DNA from: Sporomusaceae bacterium
GTDB taxonomy: Bacteria; Bacillota; Negativicutes; Sporomusales; UBA7701
DNA: 64,000 bases
Direction: 5' to 3'
Assembly: GCA_031460455.1 (NCBI GenBank)
Contig: JAVKTQ010000004.1
Span: 186,001 to 250,000 of the forward strand
A program made the position numbers and the translations under genes. Every line of letters begins with the position of its first letter. Position 1 is the stretch's first letter. Below are positions 25,529 through 34,150 of the stretch, piece after piece. The notes below the pieces were generated by a model. It was not told the origin of the DNA and ran no database searches. It was given only the letters and a program-made list of their open reading frames with translations.

Positions 25529-25882
25529 TCAGGGAAGCTGACCCTGGCGTTTGATGTTTTCGTAGATGAGTTTCTTGGCGGAGATGAGAACGCCGACCAG
25601 CAGCCAGAAGGCCCAGTACATCATGACCAGCGGATAGCTTAGGGCAAAGGACGCGCCGGCGAAGATGAACAGGGGCTTCAGGACGAGGAACCAGGATGCC
25701 ATGCCTGTGCCGAGGGCAAATGTGAAGATGCACAGCGCCGCCAGGCAGGGGTTGTTACGCCGGATCGCCGCCTTGCCGCCGCGGTCGCCGACCAGCACCA
25801 GCAGGGCGATGACGATTATGGCCGCCAGGAAGGGTTTCACCACCTCAAAACCGCTGATAACGCTATTCCACACTGCTTGCAC
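25529..25882 (-). CDS. Small integral membrane protein
   Basis: 117 residues with about three hydrophobic helices (near residues 17-33, 46-66 and 70-101) and a basic cytoplasmic loop (DRGGKAAIRRNN). No family or motif is recognised. It stands alone upstream of a terminator shared with the convergent gene. Confidence 0.6.
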   Translation of the reverse strand: MQAVWNSVISGFEVVKPFLAAIIVIALLVLVGDRGGKAAIRRNNPCLAALCIFTFALGTGMASWFLVLKPLFIFAGASFALSYPLVMMYWAFWLLVGVLISAKKLIYENIKRQGQLP

Positions 25883-25940
25883 ACCGCCACCCCCACGTAA
25901 TTGTACTACTTTTATATATTGAGGCGGCAGGCAAATTATG

Positions 25941-27278
25941 CTAAATATTTTTGGTCTTTTCCCAGTTGCCGCCGGTGAAGCGCCGCCACAGGACGAGGCT
26001 GCGCAGCAGGAAGTCGGCGGCGGTGACCAGCCAGGCGACGGTGATGTCTAAGCGCAGGACGACGATGAGGAGGTAGATGAGCGGCATGCGGGCGACCCAG
26101 ACCCCGAGGGTGGTGACGTACATGGGCCATTTGGTGTCGCCGGCCCCGCGGAGCGCGCCGGCGAGGACGTAGGTAACGGCGATGGTCGGCTGTTCGAGGG
26201 CGGCGATCATGACGCAGAGGGTGCTCCAGTAGAGCACGGCGGGGTCGTCGATGAACAGGGCGGTGAGCGGTCGGGCGAAGACGAGGAAGATAATGCCCAT
26301 GGCGCCCATGCCGACGAGGGCTATTTTGCCGGTCTGCCATACGTATTGCCGGGCCCGGTGGGGCAGTCCCCGGCCGAGGTTGATGCCGGTGAGGGTCATG
26401 ACGGCGACGGAGAGGCCGAAGCCGGGCATGAAGGAGAGGGATTCGGCCTGGACGGCGATTTGGTGGGCGGCGAACTGGACGGTGCCGACGCCGGCGAGCA
26501 TGAAGGTGAAGACGATGCGTCCTCCCTGCATGGCGAGCTGTTCGCCGGCGGCCGGCAGGCTGATGGCGAGGATGCGGGCGACGACGGCGCGGTCGTAGCG
26601 CAGGACCATGCCCGGCGTGAGGCGGATGCGGGGGTCGGCGGCGAGGGCGGCGAGGACGACGAGGCCGCCCAGGAGCTGGTAAAAGGTGTTGCCCCAGGCG
26701 ACCCCGCGGGGGCCGAGGACGGGGCCGGCCCAGCCGAAGGCGAGGGCGGCGCTGACGGCAAGGCCGATGAGGTTTGTGGCGGTGGTGATGACGAAAGCCC
26801 GCCGCGTGTCCCCCATCCCCCTGAGTATGGCGTTGCCGACAGCCATAACGAGGTAGAGGGGGGTGAAGAGGAACATGATACGCAGCAGGTCGGCGGCGAG
26901 GGCCGCGACTGCCGGGTCGGCGCCGATGAAGGCGAAGACCGGCCCGGCGGCGGCGAACCCTGCCAGAGCGAGGGCGACGCCGAAGAGGGCGGCGAGCAGC
27001 ACGGCCTGGCCGGTTACGGCGCGGACGGCGGCCCAGTTGCCGGCGCCGACTTCGCGGGAGACGATGGCTGCCGCGCCGGTGCCGGCGGCGGCGAAGACCA
27101 TGGCGCTGGAGAACTGGACGAGGGTGGCGAGGCCGACGGACGCCAGGCTGACGGCGCCAAACCGCCCGACCATGGCGGTGACGGCGATACTGACGAGCAT
27201 GACGGCGGACATTTCGAGTATGACCGGCCAGGCGAGCCGGAAAATCTGTCGGCGCATGTAGGCTTTTACGGGCAGCAT
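25941..27278 (-). CDS. MATE family multidrug efflux transporter
   Basis: A 445-residue membrane protein with about twelve helices in two homologous halves, as in NorM-type transporters that expel cations or drugs by Na+ or H+ antiport. Family-like segments include LAWPVILEM, GNAILRGMGDTR and LAGALRGAGDTKWP at matching positions in each half. The ATG has GGAGG eight bases upstream. Divergent from tex. Substrate cannot be predicted. Confidence 0.92.
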   Translation of the reverse strand: MLPVKAYMRRQIFRLAWPVILEMSAVMLVSIAVTAMVGRFGAVSLASVGLATLVQFSSAMVFAAAGTGAAAIVSREVGAGNWAAVRAVTGQAVLLAALFGVALALAGFAAAGPVFAFIGADPAVAALAADLLRIMFLFTPLYLVMAVGNAILRGMGDTRRAFVITTATNLIGLAVSAALAFGWAGPVLGPRGVAWGNTFYQLLGGLVVLAALAADPRIRLTPGMVLRYDRAVVARILAISLPAAGEQLAMQGGRIVFTFMLAGVGTVQFAAHQIAVQAESLSFMPGFGLSVAVMTLTGINLGRGLPHRARQYVWQTGKIALVGMGAMGIIFLVFARPLTALFIDDPAVLYWSTLCVMIAALEQPTIAVTYVLAGALRGAGDTKWPMYVTTLGVWVARMPLIYLLIVVLRLDITVAWLVTAADFLLRSLVLWRRFTGGNWEKTKNI

Positions 27279-27302
27279 GGAAGGGCCCTCCGGGGTTTAT
27301 GA

Positions 27303-27308
27303 TATAAT
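27303..27308 (+). promoter_or_regulatory. Probable -10 box of the tex promoter
   Basis: A consensus TATAAT lies 40 bases before the tex GTG start in the divergent spacer; no good -35 hexamer is visible at 16-18 bases. Confidence 0.45.
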
Positions 27309-27348
27309 ATATGGGTGCAAGTAATTTGATGATTAGGTTGGTGACGGT

Positions 27349-29523
27349 GTGCAGACAAGCGAGATTTCTTCGGTCGTGGCCCGCGAGCTGGGCGTAAGGA
27401 CGGCCCAGGTGGAGGCGACTTCCCGGCTTTTGGACGAGGGCAATACGGTGCCTTTTATCGCCCGCTACCGCAAGGAGGCGACCGGCGAGCTGGATGAGGA
27501 GAAGATCCGCGCCGTGGAGGAGCGGGTGCAGTATCTGCGCAATTTCATCAAGCGCCAGGAGGAGATCCTGGCGGGCATCGCCGAACAGGGCAAGCTTACT
27601 CCCGAGCTGGAGGCGGCGATCAAGGCGGCCGTCAAGCTGCAGGAGCTGGAGGATCTTTATCTCCCCTTCCGGCCGAAGAAGCGCACCCGGGCCCAGATCG
27701 CCCGCGAACGGGGGCTGGAGCCGCTGGCCGAGCTGATGCTGGCCCAGGAGCTTGCCGATGGCGACCCGCTGGCAATCGCCGCCGGGTATGTCGATGCGGA
27801 CAAGGGTGTGGATTCGGCTGAGGCCGCACTGGCCGGGGCGCAGGATATCGTGGCCGAGGGGACGAGCGAACGGGCCGATATCCGGGCGATGCTCCGCAAG
27901 CAGCTGTGGGCCGGGGGCGAGATCGCGACGAGCCTGGCGGCGCCTGAGGCCGAGGGCCAGGAGTATCTGAATTACCGCGAGTACCGCGAACCGGTGCGGC
28001 GCATCCCGTCTCACCGGATGCTGGCCGTAAACCGGGGCGAGCGCAAGGAAGTCCTGAAGGTCGAGCTGGCGACCGCCCATGAAACGAATGTCGATTTGGT
28101 GGTGCGCGCCGTCGTGACCCGGCCGTCGATCTTCGCCGATCTGCTCCGCGCCGCGGTGGCCGACGGTTATAAGCGCCTGCTGTTCCCTTCGCTGGAGCGG
28201 GAGATCCGCAATCAGCTGACAGAGAATTCCGAGAAACAGGCTATCCGCGTTTTCGGCCTCAATCTCCGCCAGTTGCTGCTGGCGGCCCCGCTCGCGGGCC
28301 ATACGGTGATGGGCCTCGACCCCGGCTACCGGACGGGGTGCAAGATGGCGGTGATAAGCCCGACCGGGGCGGTGCTGGCGACATCGACGCTGTATATAAC
28401 GGCGAGCGACAATCAGCGCCGTCAGGCGGCCGAGGTTGCCCTGGAGGCGATCAGGCGCCACGGGGTAAGCCTGGTGGCGATCGGCAACGGGACGGCTTCT
28501 TATGAGACGGAGGAGTTCGTGGCCGGGCTGATCGGCAGCCACGGGCTGGCTGTGCGCTATCTGATCGTGAACGAGGCGGGAGCGTCGGTTTATTCGGCTT
28601 CGAAGCTGGCGAAGGACGAACTGCCTGGCCTGGATGTTTCGCTGCGGGGAGCGGTGTCGATCGCCCGCCGGGTGGAGGACCCGCTGGCCGAGCTGGTGAA
28701 GATCGATCCCAAGTCGATCGGCGTTGGCCAGTACCAGCACGATGTCGACCAGAAGGAGCTGGGCGGGACGCTTACGAGCGTGGTGGAGTCGTGCGTCAAC
28801 CATGTGGGCGTGGAGCTCAACACGGCGTCGCCCGAGCTGCTGACGTATGTGGCCGGCATAAACGCGGCGGTGGCGAAGAATATCGTGGCCCGCCGCGACG
28901 AGAGCGGCCCGTTCGCGGACCGTAAGCAGCTTTTGAAGGTACCCCGCCTGGGGCAGGCGACCTTCACGCAGTGCGCCGGGTTCCTGCGGCTGGCCGGCGG
29001 CGTCAATCCGCTCGATAATACGCCGGTGCATCCCGAGTCGTACCACCTGGCCGAGGCGATCCTCGCGCGGCTGGGGTTCGCGGTCGGCGATCTGGCCGAC
29101 AGGGAGAAGCTGGCAAAGCTGCAGGGCGAGCTGCCGAAGGCGAAGGCCGCCGAGCTGGCCGCCGCTCTGGGGGCGGGCGAGCCGACGGTGCGGGACATAC
29201 TGGCGGCGCTGGCCAAGCCGGGCCGCGACCCGCGCGAGGATCTGCCGCAGCCGCTGACCCGCAAGAATATCGTCAAACTGTCCGATCTGGCGGTCGGTTC
29301 GGTGGTGAAGGGCACCGTCCATAATGTGACCGATTTCGGCGTTTTCGTCGATATCGGCGTCAAGACGAACGGGTTGGTCCACCGCTCGGAGCTTAGCGAC
29401 AAGCCTTTCCGCCACCCGCTCGATGTGGTGTCGGTCGGCGATATCATCGACTGCCTCATCCTCGGCGTGGACGAGGGACGGGGCCGGATTTCGCTCAGCC
29501 TTAAGAAGGCGAAGGGGAAGTAA
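27349..29523 (+). CDS. tex: Tex family RNA-binding transcription accessory protein
   Basis: A 724-residue Tex protein of standard length: N-terminal helical region, YqgF/RuvX-like nuclease-fold domain (GLDPGYRTGCK near residue 326), helix-hairpin-helix segments (LLKVPRLGQATF) and a C-terminal S1 domain (KGTVHNVTDFGVFVDIG near residue 655). Tex binds nucleic acid and is linked to transcription and RNA quality control. The start is GTG with only a weak ribosome binding site. A terminator follows directly. Confidence 0.95.
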   Translation: MQTSEISSVVARELGVRTAQVEATSRLLDEGNTVPFIARYRKEATGELDEEKIRAVEERVQYLRNFIKRQEEILAGIAEQGKLTPELEAAIKAAVKLQELEDLYLPFRPKKRTRAQIARERGLEPLAELMLAQELADGDPLAIAAGYVDADKGVDSAEAALAGAQDIVAEGTSERADIRAMLRKQLWAGGEIATSLAAPEAEGQEYLNYREYREPVRRIPSHRMLAVNRGERKEVLKVELATAHETNVDLVVRAVVTRPSIFADLLRAAVADGYKRLLFPSLEREIRNQLTENSEKQAIRVFGLNLRQLLLAAPLAGHTVMGLDPGYRTGCKMAVISPTGAVLATSTLYITASDNQRRQAAEVALEAIRRHGVSLVAIGNGTASYETEEFVAGLIGSHGLAVRYLIVNEAGASVYSASKLAKDELPGLDVSLRGAVSIARRVEDPLAELVKIDPKSIGVGQYQHDVDQKELGGTLTSVVESCVNHVGVELNTASPELLTYVAGINAAVAKNIVARRDESGPFADRKQLLKVPRLGQATFTQCAGFLRLAGGVNPLDNTPVHPESYHLAEAILARLGFAVGDLADREKLAKLQGELPKAKAAELAAALGAGEPTVRDILAALAKPGRDPREDLPQPLTRKNIVKLSDLAVGSVVKGTVHNVTDFGVFVDIGVKTNGLVHRSELSDKPFRHPLDVVSVGDIIDCLILGVDEGRGRISLSLKKAKGK

Positions 29524-29552
29524 GAAACAAGTTGCTGCCATATATTATTTCT

Positions 29553-29583
29553 GGGGCAGGCGCTTTCGCACCCGCCCCTTTTT
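29553..29583 (+). terminator. Terminator of tex
   Basis: GGGGCaGG and CCcGCCCC form a GC-rich stem around an 11-base loop, followed by T5, 30 bases past the tex stop. Confidence 0.8.
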
Positions 29584-30178
29584 ACATTGCAAGGATTATC
29601 GGGATTATTACCGGTACTGCAGCGGTTAGCACGAGGCCGCTGACGAAGGCGACGAGGGCGGTCGGGGCGTCGGTGACCCTGGTGATGAGGGGTAGGGTGG
29701 AGTCCATGGTGGTGGCGCCGCCGGGCGCGATGGCCGGCAGTTTGCCGATGCGGGCGACGAGGGCGGGGATGAGCAGGAAGGCCATGAGCTCACGGGCGAC
29801 GTTGGCCAGGAAGGCTACCGCGCCGAGTTCGACGCTGTAGGTGGCGGCGATGAGGACGCCGGAGAGGCTGTACCAGCCGAAGCCCGCCCCCACGGCTACC
29901 GCTTCCCGGACCGGCATGCCGAGGAGCGCGCCGGCGAGTGCGGCCCCGGCGAGGCTGCCGGCGGCGACGGCGAGCGGCACGAGGAGAAGGCGCGGCCCGG
30001 CGGCCAGGGCCTGCCGCCAGGCGTCGCGGTTGCCGCCGATGTCGATGCCGACGAGGAAGACAAGGAAGGCGAGGATGGCGGTGATGGCCGTGTCGAGGCA
30101 GGCGGCGGCGGACGGCGGCAGCGCCGCCCAGCCGAGGAGGATGCCGCCGAGGACGGCGGCGGCGACAAACAGGGCCAT
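29582..30178 (-). CDS. lysO: LysO-family exporter, C-terminal-part subunit
   Basis: A 198-residue membrane protein with about six helices matching the second part of LysO/YbjE (LVFLVGIDIGGNRDAW near residue 40, GFGWYSLSGVLIA near 101, then TMDSTLPLITR). E. coli LysO exports lysine. Its ATG overlaps the stop of the upstream 98-residue subunit (ATGA), so the two are coupled and together make one LysO-sized transporter. Amino-acid export is inferred from family. Confidence 0.82.
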   Translation of the reverse strand: MALFVAAAVLGGILLGWAALPPSAAACLDTAITAILAFLVFLVGIDIGGNRDAWRQALAAGPRLLLVPLAVAAGSLAGAALAGALLGMPVREAVAVGAGFGWYSLSGVLIAATYSVELGAVAFLANVARELMAFLLIPALVARIGKLPAIAPGGATTMDSTLPLITRVTDAPTALVAFVSGLVLTAAVPVIIPIILAM

Positions 30179-30474
30179 CAGCCGTCCCCCTTTTCGGAGG
30201 GGCCGCCGGGGAGACGGAAGCTTTTGGCGGCAAGGTAGAGGGCGACGATACTGCCGGCGACACTCAGGGCGCTGATGACGAACGCGCGCCAGCCCAGCGG
30301 CCCGAGGTTGGCGAGCAGTTCCCGGTCGGCGCCGATCTGCGCGCCGAGGGCGGCGAGCATGATGAACAGGGTAGCCGTCATCAGTCGGCCGAGGACGGCC
30401 AGCCAAGCGGCGGGCAGCAGGCGGCAGGCCCCGAGAGCTACGCCGGCGGCGAGGGCGACGATTATCACCCCCAT
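30178..30474 (-). CDS. LysO-family exporter, N-terminal-part subunit
   Basis: A 98-residue protein with three hydrophobic helices, matching the first part of LysO (DUF340-type N-terminus, MLAALGAQIGADRELL). In E. coli this is fused to the part encoded just downstream. It starts four bases after the fchA-like stop, making a three-gene unit. Confidence 0.78.
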   Translation of the reverse strand: MGVIIVALAAGVALGACRLLPAAWLAVLGRLMTATLFIMLAALGAQIGADRELLANLGPLGWRAFVISALSVAGSIVALYLAAKSFRLPGGPSEKGDG

Positions 30475-30478
30475 GGCG

Positions 30479-31123
30479 CTATGCCCGCATTACGGCGAAG
30501 GCGGGGTCGCTATAAACTTTCGCTTCGATGGCGGCGGTGAGTTCGGCGGCGCGGGCGCGGAGAAGCCGCGCCTGCTCGCGGAGTGCGTGCACCAGGGTTT
30601 TGTCCGTAAGCTCGGGCAGGTTGACGGCGACGTTTAAAAGCGCGCCCATGAGGCCGGCGTGACAGGATAGGACGCCGACGGTGAGATCGCTGACGGCGTG
30701 CGGGTTGACGGCGCCGAGCACCTCTTCGGCGGTCTGGAGGACGGCCAGGCAGGCGCGGGCGGTGAGAAGCGGCACTTCGGCCGCTTCTTTCATGGCCTGC
30801 TGGATGGCGGCGGCGCGGGTTTCCTGCTCGGCCAGGGTTTCCTCCGGCAGGGCGTAGGCGGACATGACGGCGGTAAAGGCGGCCGCGTCGCGGTCGATGA
30901 GGAGCTGGAGGTCGATGCGCAGGCGGCCGAGCGCCGTTTCCCGCTCGGCGAGCAACGCCTCGTGGGCGGCGAACTCTTTGCGGCCGCGGGTCAGGCTGAT
31001 GGCCATTTCGACGAGGCCGGCGCCGAGGAGGCCGGACAGGGCGGCCGCGCTGCCGCCGCCGGGGGCGGGTTCTTTGGAGGCCAGCCTGGCGGTGAATTCG
31101 CTGATGGTGAGCGTTGTTAGCAA
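30479..31123 (-). CDS. fchA: Cyclodeaminase/cyclohydrolase family protein (FTCD_C)
   Basis: About 214 residues, almost entirely helical, with APGGGSAAALSGLLGAGLVEM near residue 20, the folate-binding glycine-rich segment of formimidotetrahydrofolate cyclodeaminase and methenyl-THF cyclohydrolase (FchA). It would process one-carbon units on tetrahydrofolate. The start is taken as TTG with GGGAGGG six bases upstream. No other folate gene is adjacent; its partners are the LysO subunits. Confidence 0.82.
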   Translation of the reverse strand: MLTTLTISEFTARLASKEPAPGGGSAAALSGLLGAGLVEMAISLTRGRKEFAAHEALLAERETALGRLRIDLQLLIDRDAAAFTAVMSAYALPEETLAEQETRAAAIQQAMKEAAEVPLLTARACLAVLQTAEEVLGAVNPHAVSDLTVGVLSCHAGLMGALLNVAVNLPELTDKTLVHALREQARLLRARAAELTAAIEAKVYSDPAFAVMRA

Positions 31124-31217
31124 GGGTATCCCTCCCGGGGTGGTCTCACTGTAACCGGGGCACGAAGCCCTAAACAATATTTTACCAGAACAGCCTCGCC
31201 AAATATACCCACAGCGG

Positions 31218-31255
31218 AAAAAGGAAGGACCGGGCTGTCGCCCGGTCCTCCTTTT
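31218..31255. terminator. Bidirectional terminator
   Basis: GGACCGGGC (31227-31235) and GCCCGGTCC (31240-31248) form a perfect stem with a TGTC loop, preceded by A-rich and followed by T-rich sequence. It overlaps the stop of the downstream 61-residue protein and would terminate that minus-strand gene. Confidence 0.8.
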
Positions 31256-31439
31256 AAATCGCCACGCCGTGCTTTTTGGGGAGATGGGGTTCGACGATCT
31301 CGGTGTCGGCGCCGTGTACGCCGCACTCCGGACACATCCAAATCTGAACCCTGAGGAGCACTTCGCCGCTGGCGAAGTTGTATTTCAGGGTGGTATACCG
31401 ACAGGTTTTGTCCGGGTGTTCGCACCAGTTGGTCTGCAT
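31254..31439 (-). CDS. Small cysteine-containing protein (possible metal-binding)
   Basis: 61 residues with WCEHPDKTCRY at the N-terminus and MCPECGVHG near residue 35, suggesting a zinc- or iron-binding site of two Cys pairs, plus the sequence EPHLPKKHG near the end. AAGGAGG precedes the ATG. Its promoter region contains a perfect 7-bp inverted repeat. No family is recognised. Confidence 0.65.
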   Translation of the reverse strand: MQTNWCEHPDKTCRYTTLKYNFASGEVLLRVQIWMCPECGVHGADTEIVEPHLPKKHGVAI

Positions 31440-31463
31440 CGCGATGCCTCCTTGTTAACAATT

Positions 31464-31482
31464 AATAGTATCTGGTACTATT
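31464..31482 (-). promoter_or_regulatory. Inverted repeat upstream of the 61-residue protein
   Basis: AATAGTA and TACTATT are perfect inverted repeats separated by TCTGG, 25 bases before the start codon. Position and AT-rich composition suit a regulator-binding site overlapping the promoter. Confidence 0.5.
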
Positions 31483-31646
31483 ACTAATTATCATATTCGC
31501 CGGCGCTGCTTTTATACCTGCCGCGAGTGATGAATTTTTTCTGACAAATTGCGCCAGGGCTCTCCCGCTTACGGGGTCGGGAAAAGGAAATCCCGCGCAA
31601 AAGGCGAAGAATAATATACTGTTTTGTTTTATAAGGAGAACGGCCT

Positions 31647-33779
31647 ATGGATAAGAAGCTGCTTTTTGCCCTCGATATCGGCACCCGCAGCGTCGTCGGC
31701 CTGGTGGGCGAGCAAACGGCCGCCGGCATCAAGGTTCTGGTCGCCGAACGGCAGGAGCACACGACACGCGCGATGCTGGACGGTCAGATCCATGATGTGC
31801 CCGAGGTGGCCAAAGTGCTGGCCAGCGTCACTGCCCGCCTCACCGACAAGGTCGGTGAGCTGAAGAAGGTGTCGGTGGCCGCCGCCGGCCGGGCGCTCTG
31901 CACTCTGAGGGCCGGCGCGGAGATCGACTGCGGCGGTCGCGGCGCTCTGACGGGCGACGACGAACGGGCGCTGGAGCTGGCGGCCATCCAGGCGGCGCAG
32001 CACCAACTGGCTACGACCAAGGCGGTCGCCGATCCCACCGGCTATTATTGCGTAGGCTACAGCGTCGTCCGCTTTACCCTCGACGGCACGACGATGAAGA
32101 CGCTGGTCGGCCAGCGCGGCAAAAGCGCGACAATTGAAGTGATCGCGACTTTCCTGCCGCGCCAGGTCATCGATTCGCTGCAAGCGGCCATCGAGACTGT
32201 CGGCCTGGAGATGGCCACTCTCACCCTTGAGCCGATTGCCGCGATAAACGTCCTTATCCCGCCGACGATGCGCCACCTCAATCTGGCCCTCGTGGATGTG
32301 GGCGCCGGTACGTCCGACGTTGCCATTACCCGCGACGGGTCGGTTATCGGCTACGGCATGGTGCCGTTCGCCGGCGACGAGATCACTGAGGCGGTTTCCC
32401 AGGCATATCTGCTGGATTTCAAAGTGGCGGAGATGCTGAAGCGCAAGCTGGGCGACGTCCGCAAGAAGGTTTCTTTCACCGATGTGCTGGGTATGACTCA
32501 TAAGCTAGCCGCCGGCGGAATCGTGGAACGCATCTCGCCGGTGGTGGCGGATCTGGCCAAGGCGATCGCCGCCCAGATCCTGGCGCTGAATGCAGCCCCG
32601 CCCCAGGCGGTGCTGCTGGTGGGCGGCGGCTCGCTGACGCCCGCGCTGCCGGAAACGCTGGCCGCGGCTTTGGATATCGCGGCCTCACGGGTGGCGATCC
32701 GCCGCCCGGACGCGGTCGACAATCTCCTCGACATCCCGGCCGCGCTCGTCGCCCCCGACGGGGTGACGCCGCTCGGCATCCTCAAGCTGGCCGGCGGCCG
32801 CTCGCTGACTTTCGTGCAGGTGACGCTCAACGACCGCCCCCTGCGCCTCTTCAATCTCGGCAGGCTGACGGTCGCCGACGCCCTGCTGGTGGCCGGCATC
32901 GACGTGCGCAGCCTGCACGGCCGGCCGGGGATGGGCTTTACGGTTACGATCAACGGCCAGAAGCGGTTCCTCCCCGGCAGCCTCGGCCAGCCGGGCTATA
33001 TCCTGCTCAACGGCGCGGAGGCTTCCTTCGGCGACAGCCTGAGCGAAGGGGCTGTCCTCAAGGTGGAAAAGGGCAAGGACGGCAGCAGCCCCCGCCCTAC
33101 TGTCGGCGAGCTTATCCCTGTGCCCGCTTCTTTTACGGTCATTATCGACAACGAGCTTGTCACGGTGGGACCGCTGGTCACCGTCAACGGCAAAGCGGCG
33201 ACCGCCGCCACCAAGCTGGCGGACCGCGACCAAGTGGTCTGCCGTCAACCGGCGACGCTGACCGAATTGCTGAGCCTGGCCGGCCGCCCCACCGATGCGC
33301 GGGAATACCGCTTCATCGTGAACGGCAGCGAGCGGACGTTCGTACGCTGGCCGGAGTATATGCTTAACGGGGTGCGCTGCGGGCCCGCGACGCCGGTGAA
33401 CGATAACGATATTATCGTTACTGTGCCGGTCGCCTCCCCCACTCTCGCCGAGCTTCTCGGCTTCGACGAGGAGACGGAGGACGCGTATATCGTGCTGTTC
33501 AACGGCGGCAAGTGCCGTGTGCCGCTCCGCCGCTGGTCGTTCACGGTGGCCGGCAAGCCGGCGGCGGCGGTCGATACCGTGCGGCCGGGGAGCTATGTGG
33601 ATTATAAGAGTTACGAGATTCAGCCGATGGTTAGCGACGTTCTGCTGGCCGCGGAGTTCGACCCCCGTTCGCTGCCTACTGGCAGCCGGGTGGGCATCAT
33701 GGTCAATGGGGAGGCGGCCGAGTTCACGACGCCGGTGAAGAACGGCGACAAGGTGGAAGTGGCTGTCGGGAAAGCATAA
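31647..33779 (+). CDS. Actin-like ATPase (FtsA/PilM-like) with C-terminal tandem repeats
   Basis: A 710-residue protein. Residues 1-380 form an actin-fold ATPase: phosphate-1 LFALDIGTRSVVGLVG, phosphate-2 LALVDVGAGTSDVAI (about 214-228), adenosine loop AVLLVGGGSLTP (about 321). The rest holds about five units of 28-46 residues (near 431-476, 496-534, 554-594, 613-653, 681-708), each with a beta strand and NG turn, a second NG or AG, and usually a final D/N-x-D-x-V, like small beta-grasp or SLBB-type modules. Cytoplasmic, with no signal or membrane helix. FtsA proper is about 420 residues and has an amphipathic tail instead. Function is unknown; polymer or pilus/division-related scaffolding is possible. 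Monocistronic, with a strong terminator. Confidence 0.8.
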   Translation: MDKKLLFALDIGTRSVVGLVGEQTAAGIKVLVAERQEHTTRAMLDGQIHDVPEVAKVLASVTARLTDKVGELKKVSVAAAGRALCTLRAGAEIDCGGRGALTGDDERALELAAIQAAQHQLATTKAVADPTGYYCVGYSVVRFTLDGTTMKTLVGQRGKSATIEVIATFLPRQVIDSLQAAIETVGLEMATLTLEPIAAINVLIPPTMRHLNLALVDVGAGTSDVAITRDGSVIGYGMVPFAGDEITEAVSQAYLLDFKVAEMLKRKLGDVRKKVSFTDVLGMTHKLAAGGIVERISPVVADLAKAIAAQILALNAAPPQAVLLVGGGSLTPALPETLAAALDIAASRVAIRRPDAVDNLLDIPAALVAPDGVTPLGILKLAGGRSLTFVQVTLNDRPLRLFNLGRLTVADALLVAGIDVRSLHGRPGMGFTVTINGQKRFLPGSLGQPGYILLNGAEASFGDSLSEGAVLKVEKGKDGSSPRPTVGELIPVPASFTVIIDNELVTVGPLVTVNGKAATAATKLADRDQVVCRQPATLTELLSLAGRPTDAREYRFIVNGSERTFVRWPEYMLNGVRCGPATPVNDNDIIVTVPVASPTLAELLGFDEETEDAYIVLFNGGKCRVPLRRWSFTVAGKPAAAVDTVRPGSYVDYKSYEIQPMVSDVLLAAEFDPRSLPTGSRVGIMVNGEAAEFTTPVKNGDKVEVAVGKA

Positions 33780-33783
33780 GAGT

Positions 33784-33809
33784 GGCGGGGGCTGTAGCCC
33801 CCGCCTTTT
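33784..33809 (+). terminator. Terminator of the actin-like ATPase gene
   Basis: GGCGGGGGCT and AGCCCCCGCC form a perfect 10-bp stem followed by TTTT, four bases past the stop codon. Confidence 0.9.
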
Positions 33810-33846
33810 GTTATTTGTTATGCCAGCTTTTCCTGTAATTACGAGA

Positions 33847-34148
33847 GGCCGTTCAGAAGTGCCCAGATGCACGTCCTGATTACACTGGTTTTGCCAGCGC
33901 ATTTTTCCTTATGGCGATAGCCGGCACGAATAGTGTGCGGGGCGCACCGGAGGCTGACACCACCGTTTCCTCCGCGACAAGGTTTATATACATTGTTTGC
34001 GCAAGATCGGTTTAACAGCATCGCGCGCACACGAACGTACGCTGAGGATGGCAGCCGAGGAGCAAGTGCGCCACTCTTAGCGCTTCAGCGGTTAGAGTGG
34101 CGGCCTGCCCCTTGCGGGTGCGCCGCAGGTGGGCGCTGCTGGGCGGCC
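33847..34148. repeat. Palindromic 3'-end repeat, copy 3, expanded by insertions
   Basis: Outer arms GGCCGTTCAGAAGTGCCCA and TGGGCGCTGCTGGGCGGCC pair with several G-T pairs. The two core blocks (GGCGCACCGGAGGCTGACAC at 33941-33960; the right core about 34029-34065) are kept, but three stretches of roughly 55-70 bp are inserted between shared segments, making it 302 bp. At least two inserts can fold alone: ACACT/AGTGT ends in the first, and GCCACTCT/AGAGTGGC in the third. It ends two bases from the stop of the Crp/Fnr gene. Confidence 0.82.
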
Positions 34149-34150
34149 GA

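Noticed and set aside
25936-29541. A continuous minus-strand frame of about 1200 codons opposite tex
   Set aside because: Arginine- and histidine-rich, low-complexity translation antisense to a complete Tex gene and out of frame with the MATE gene. It is an artefact of GC-rich codon third positions.
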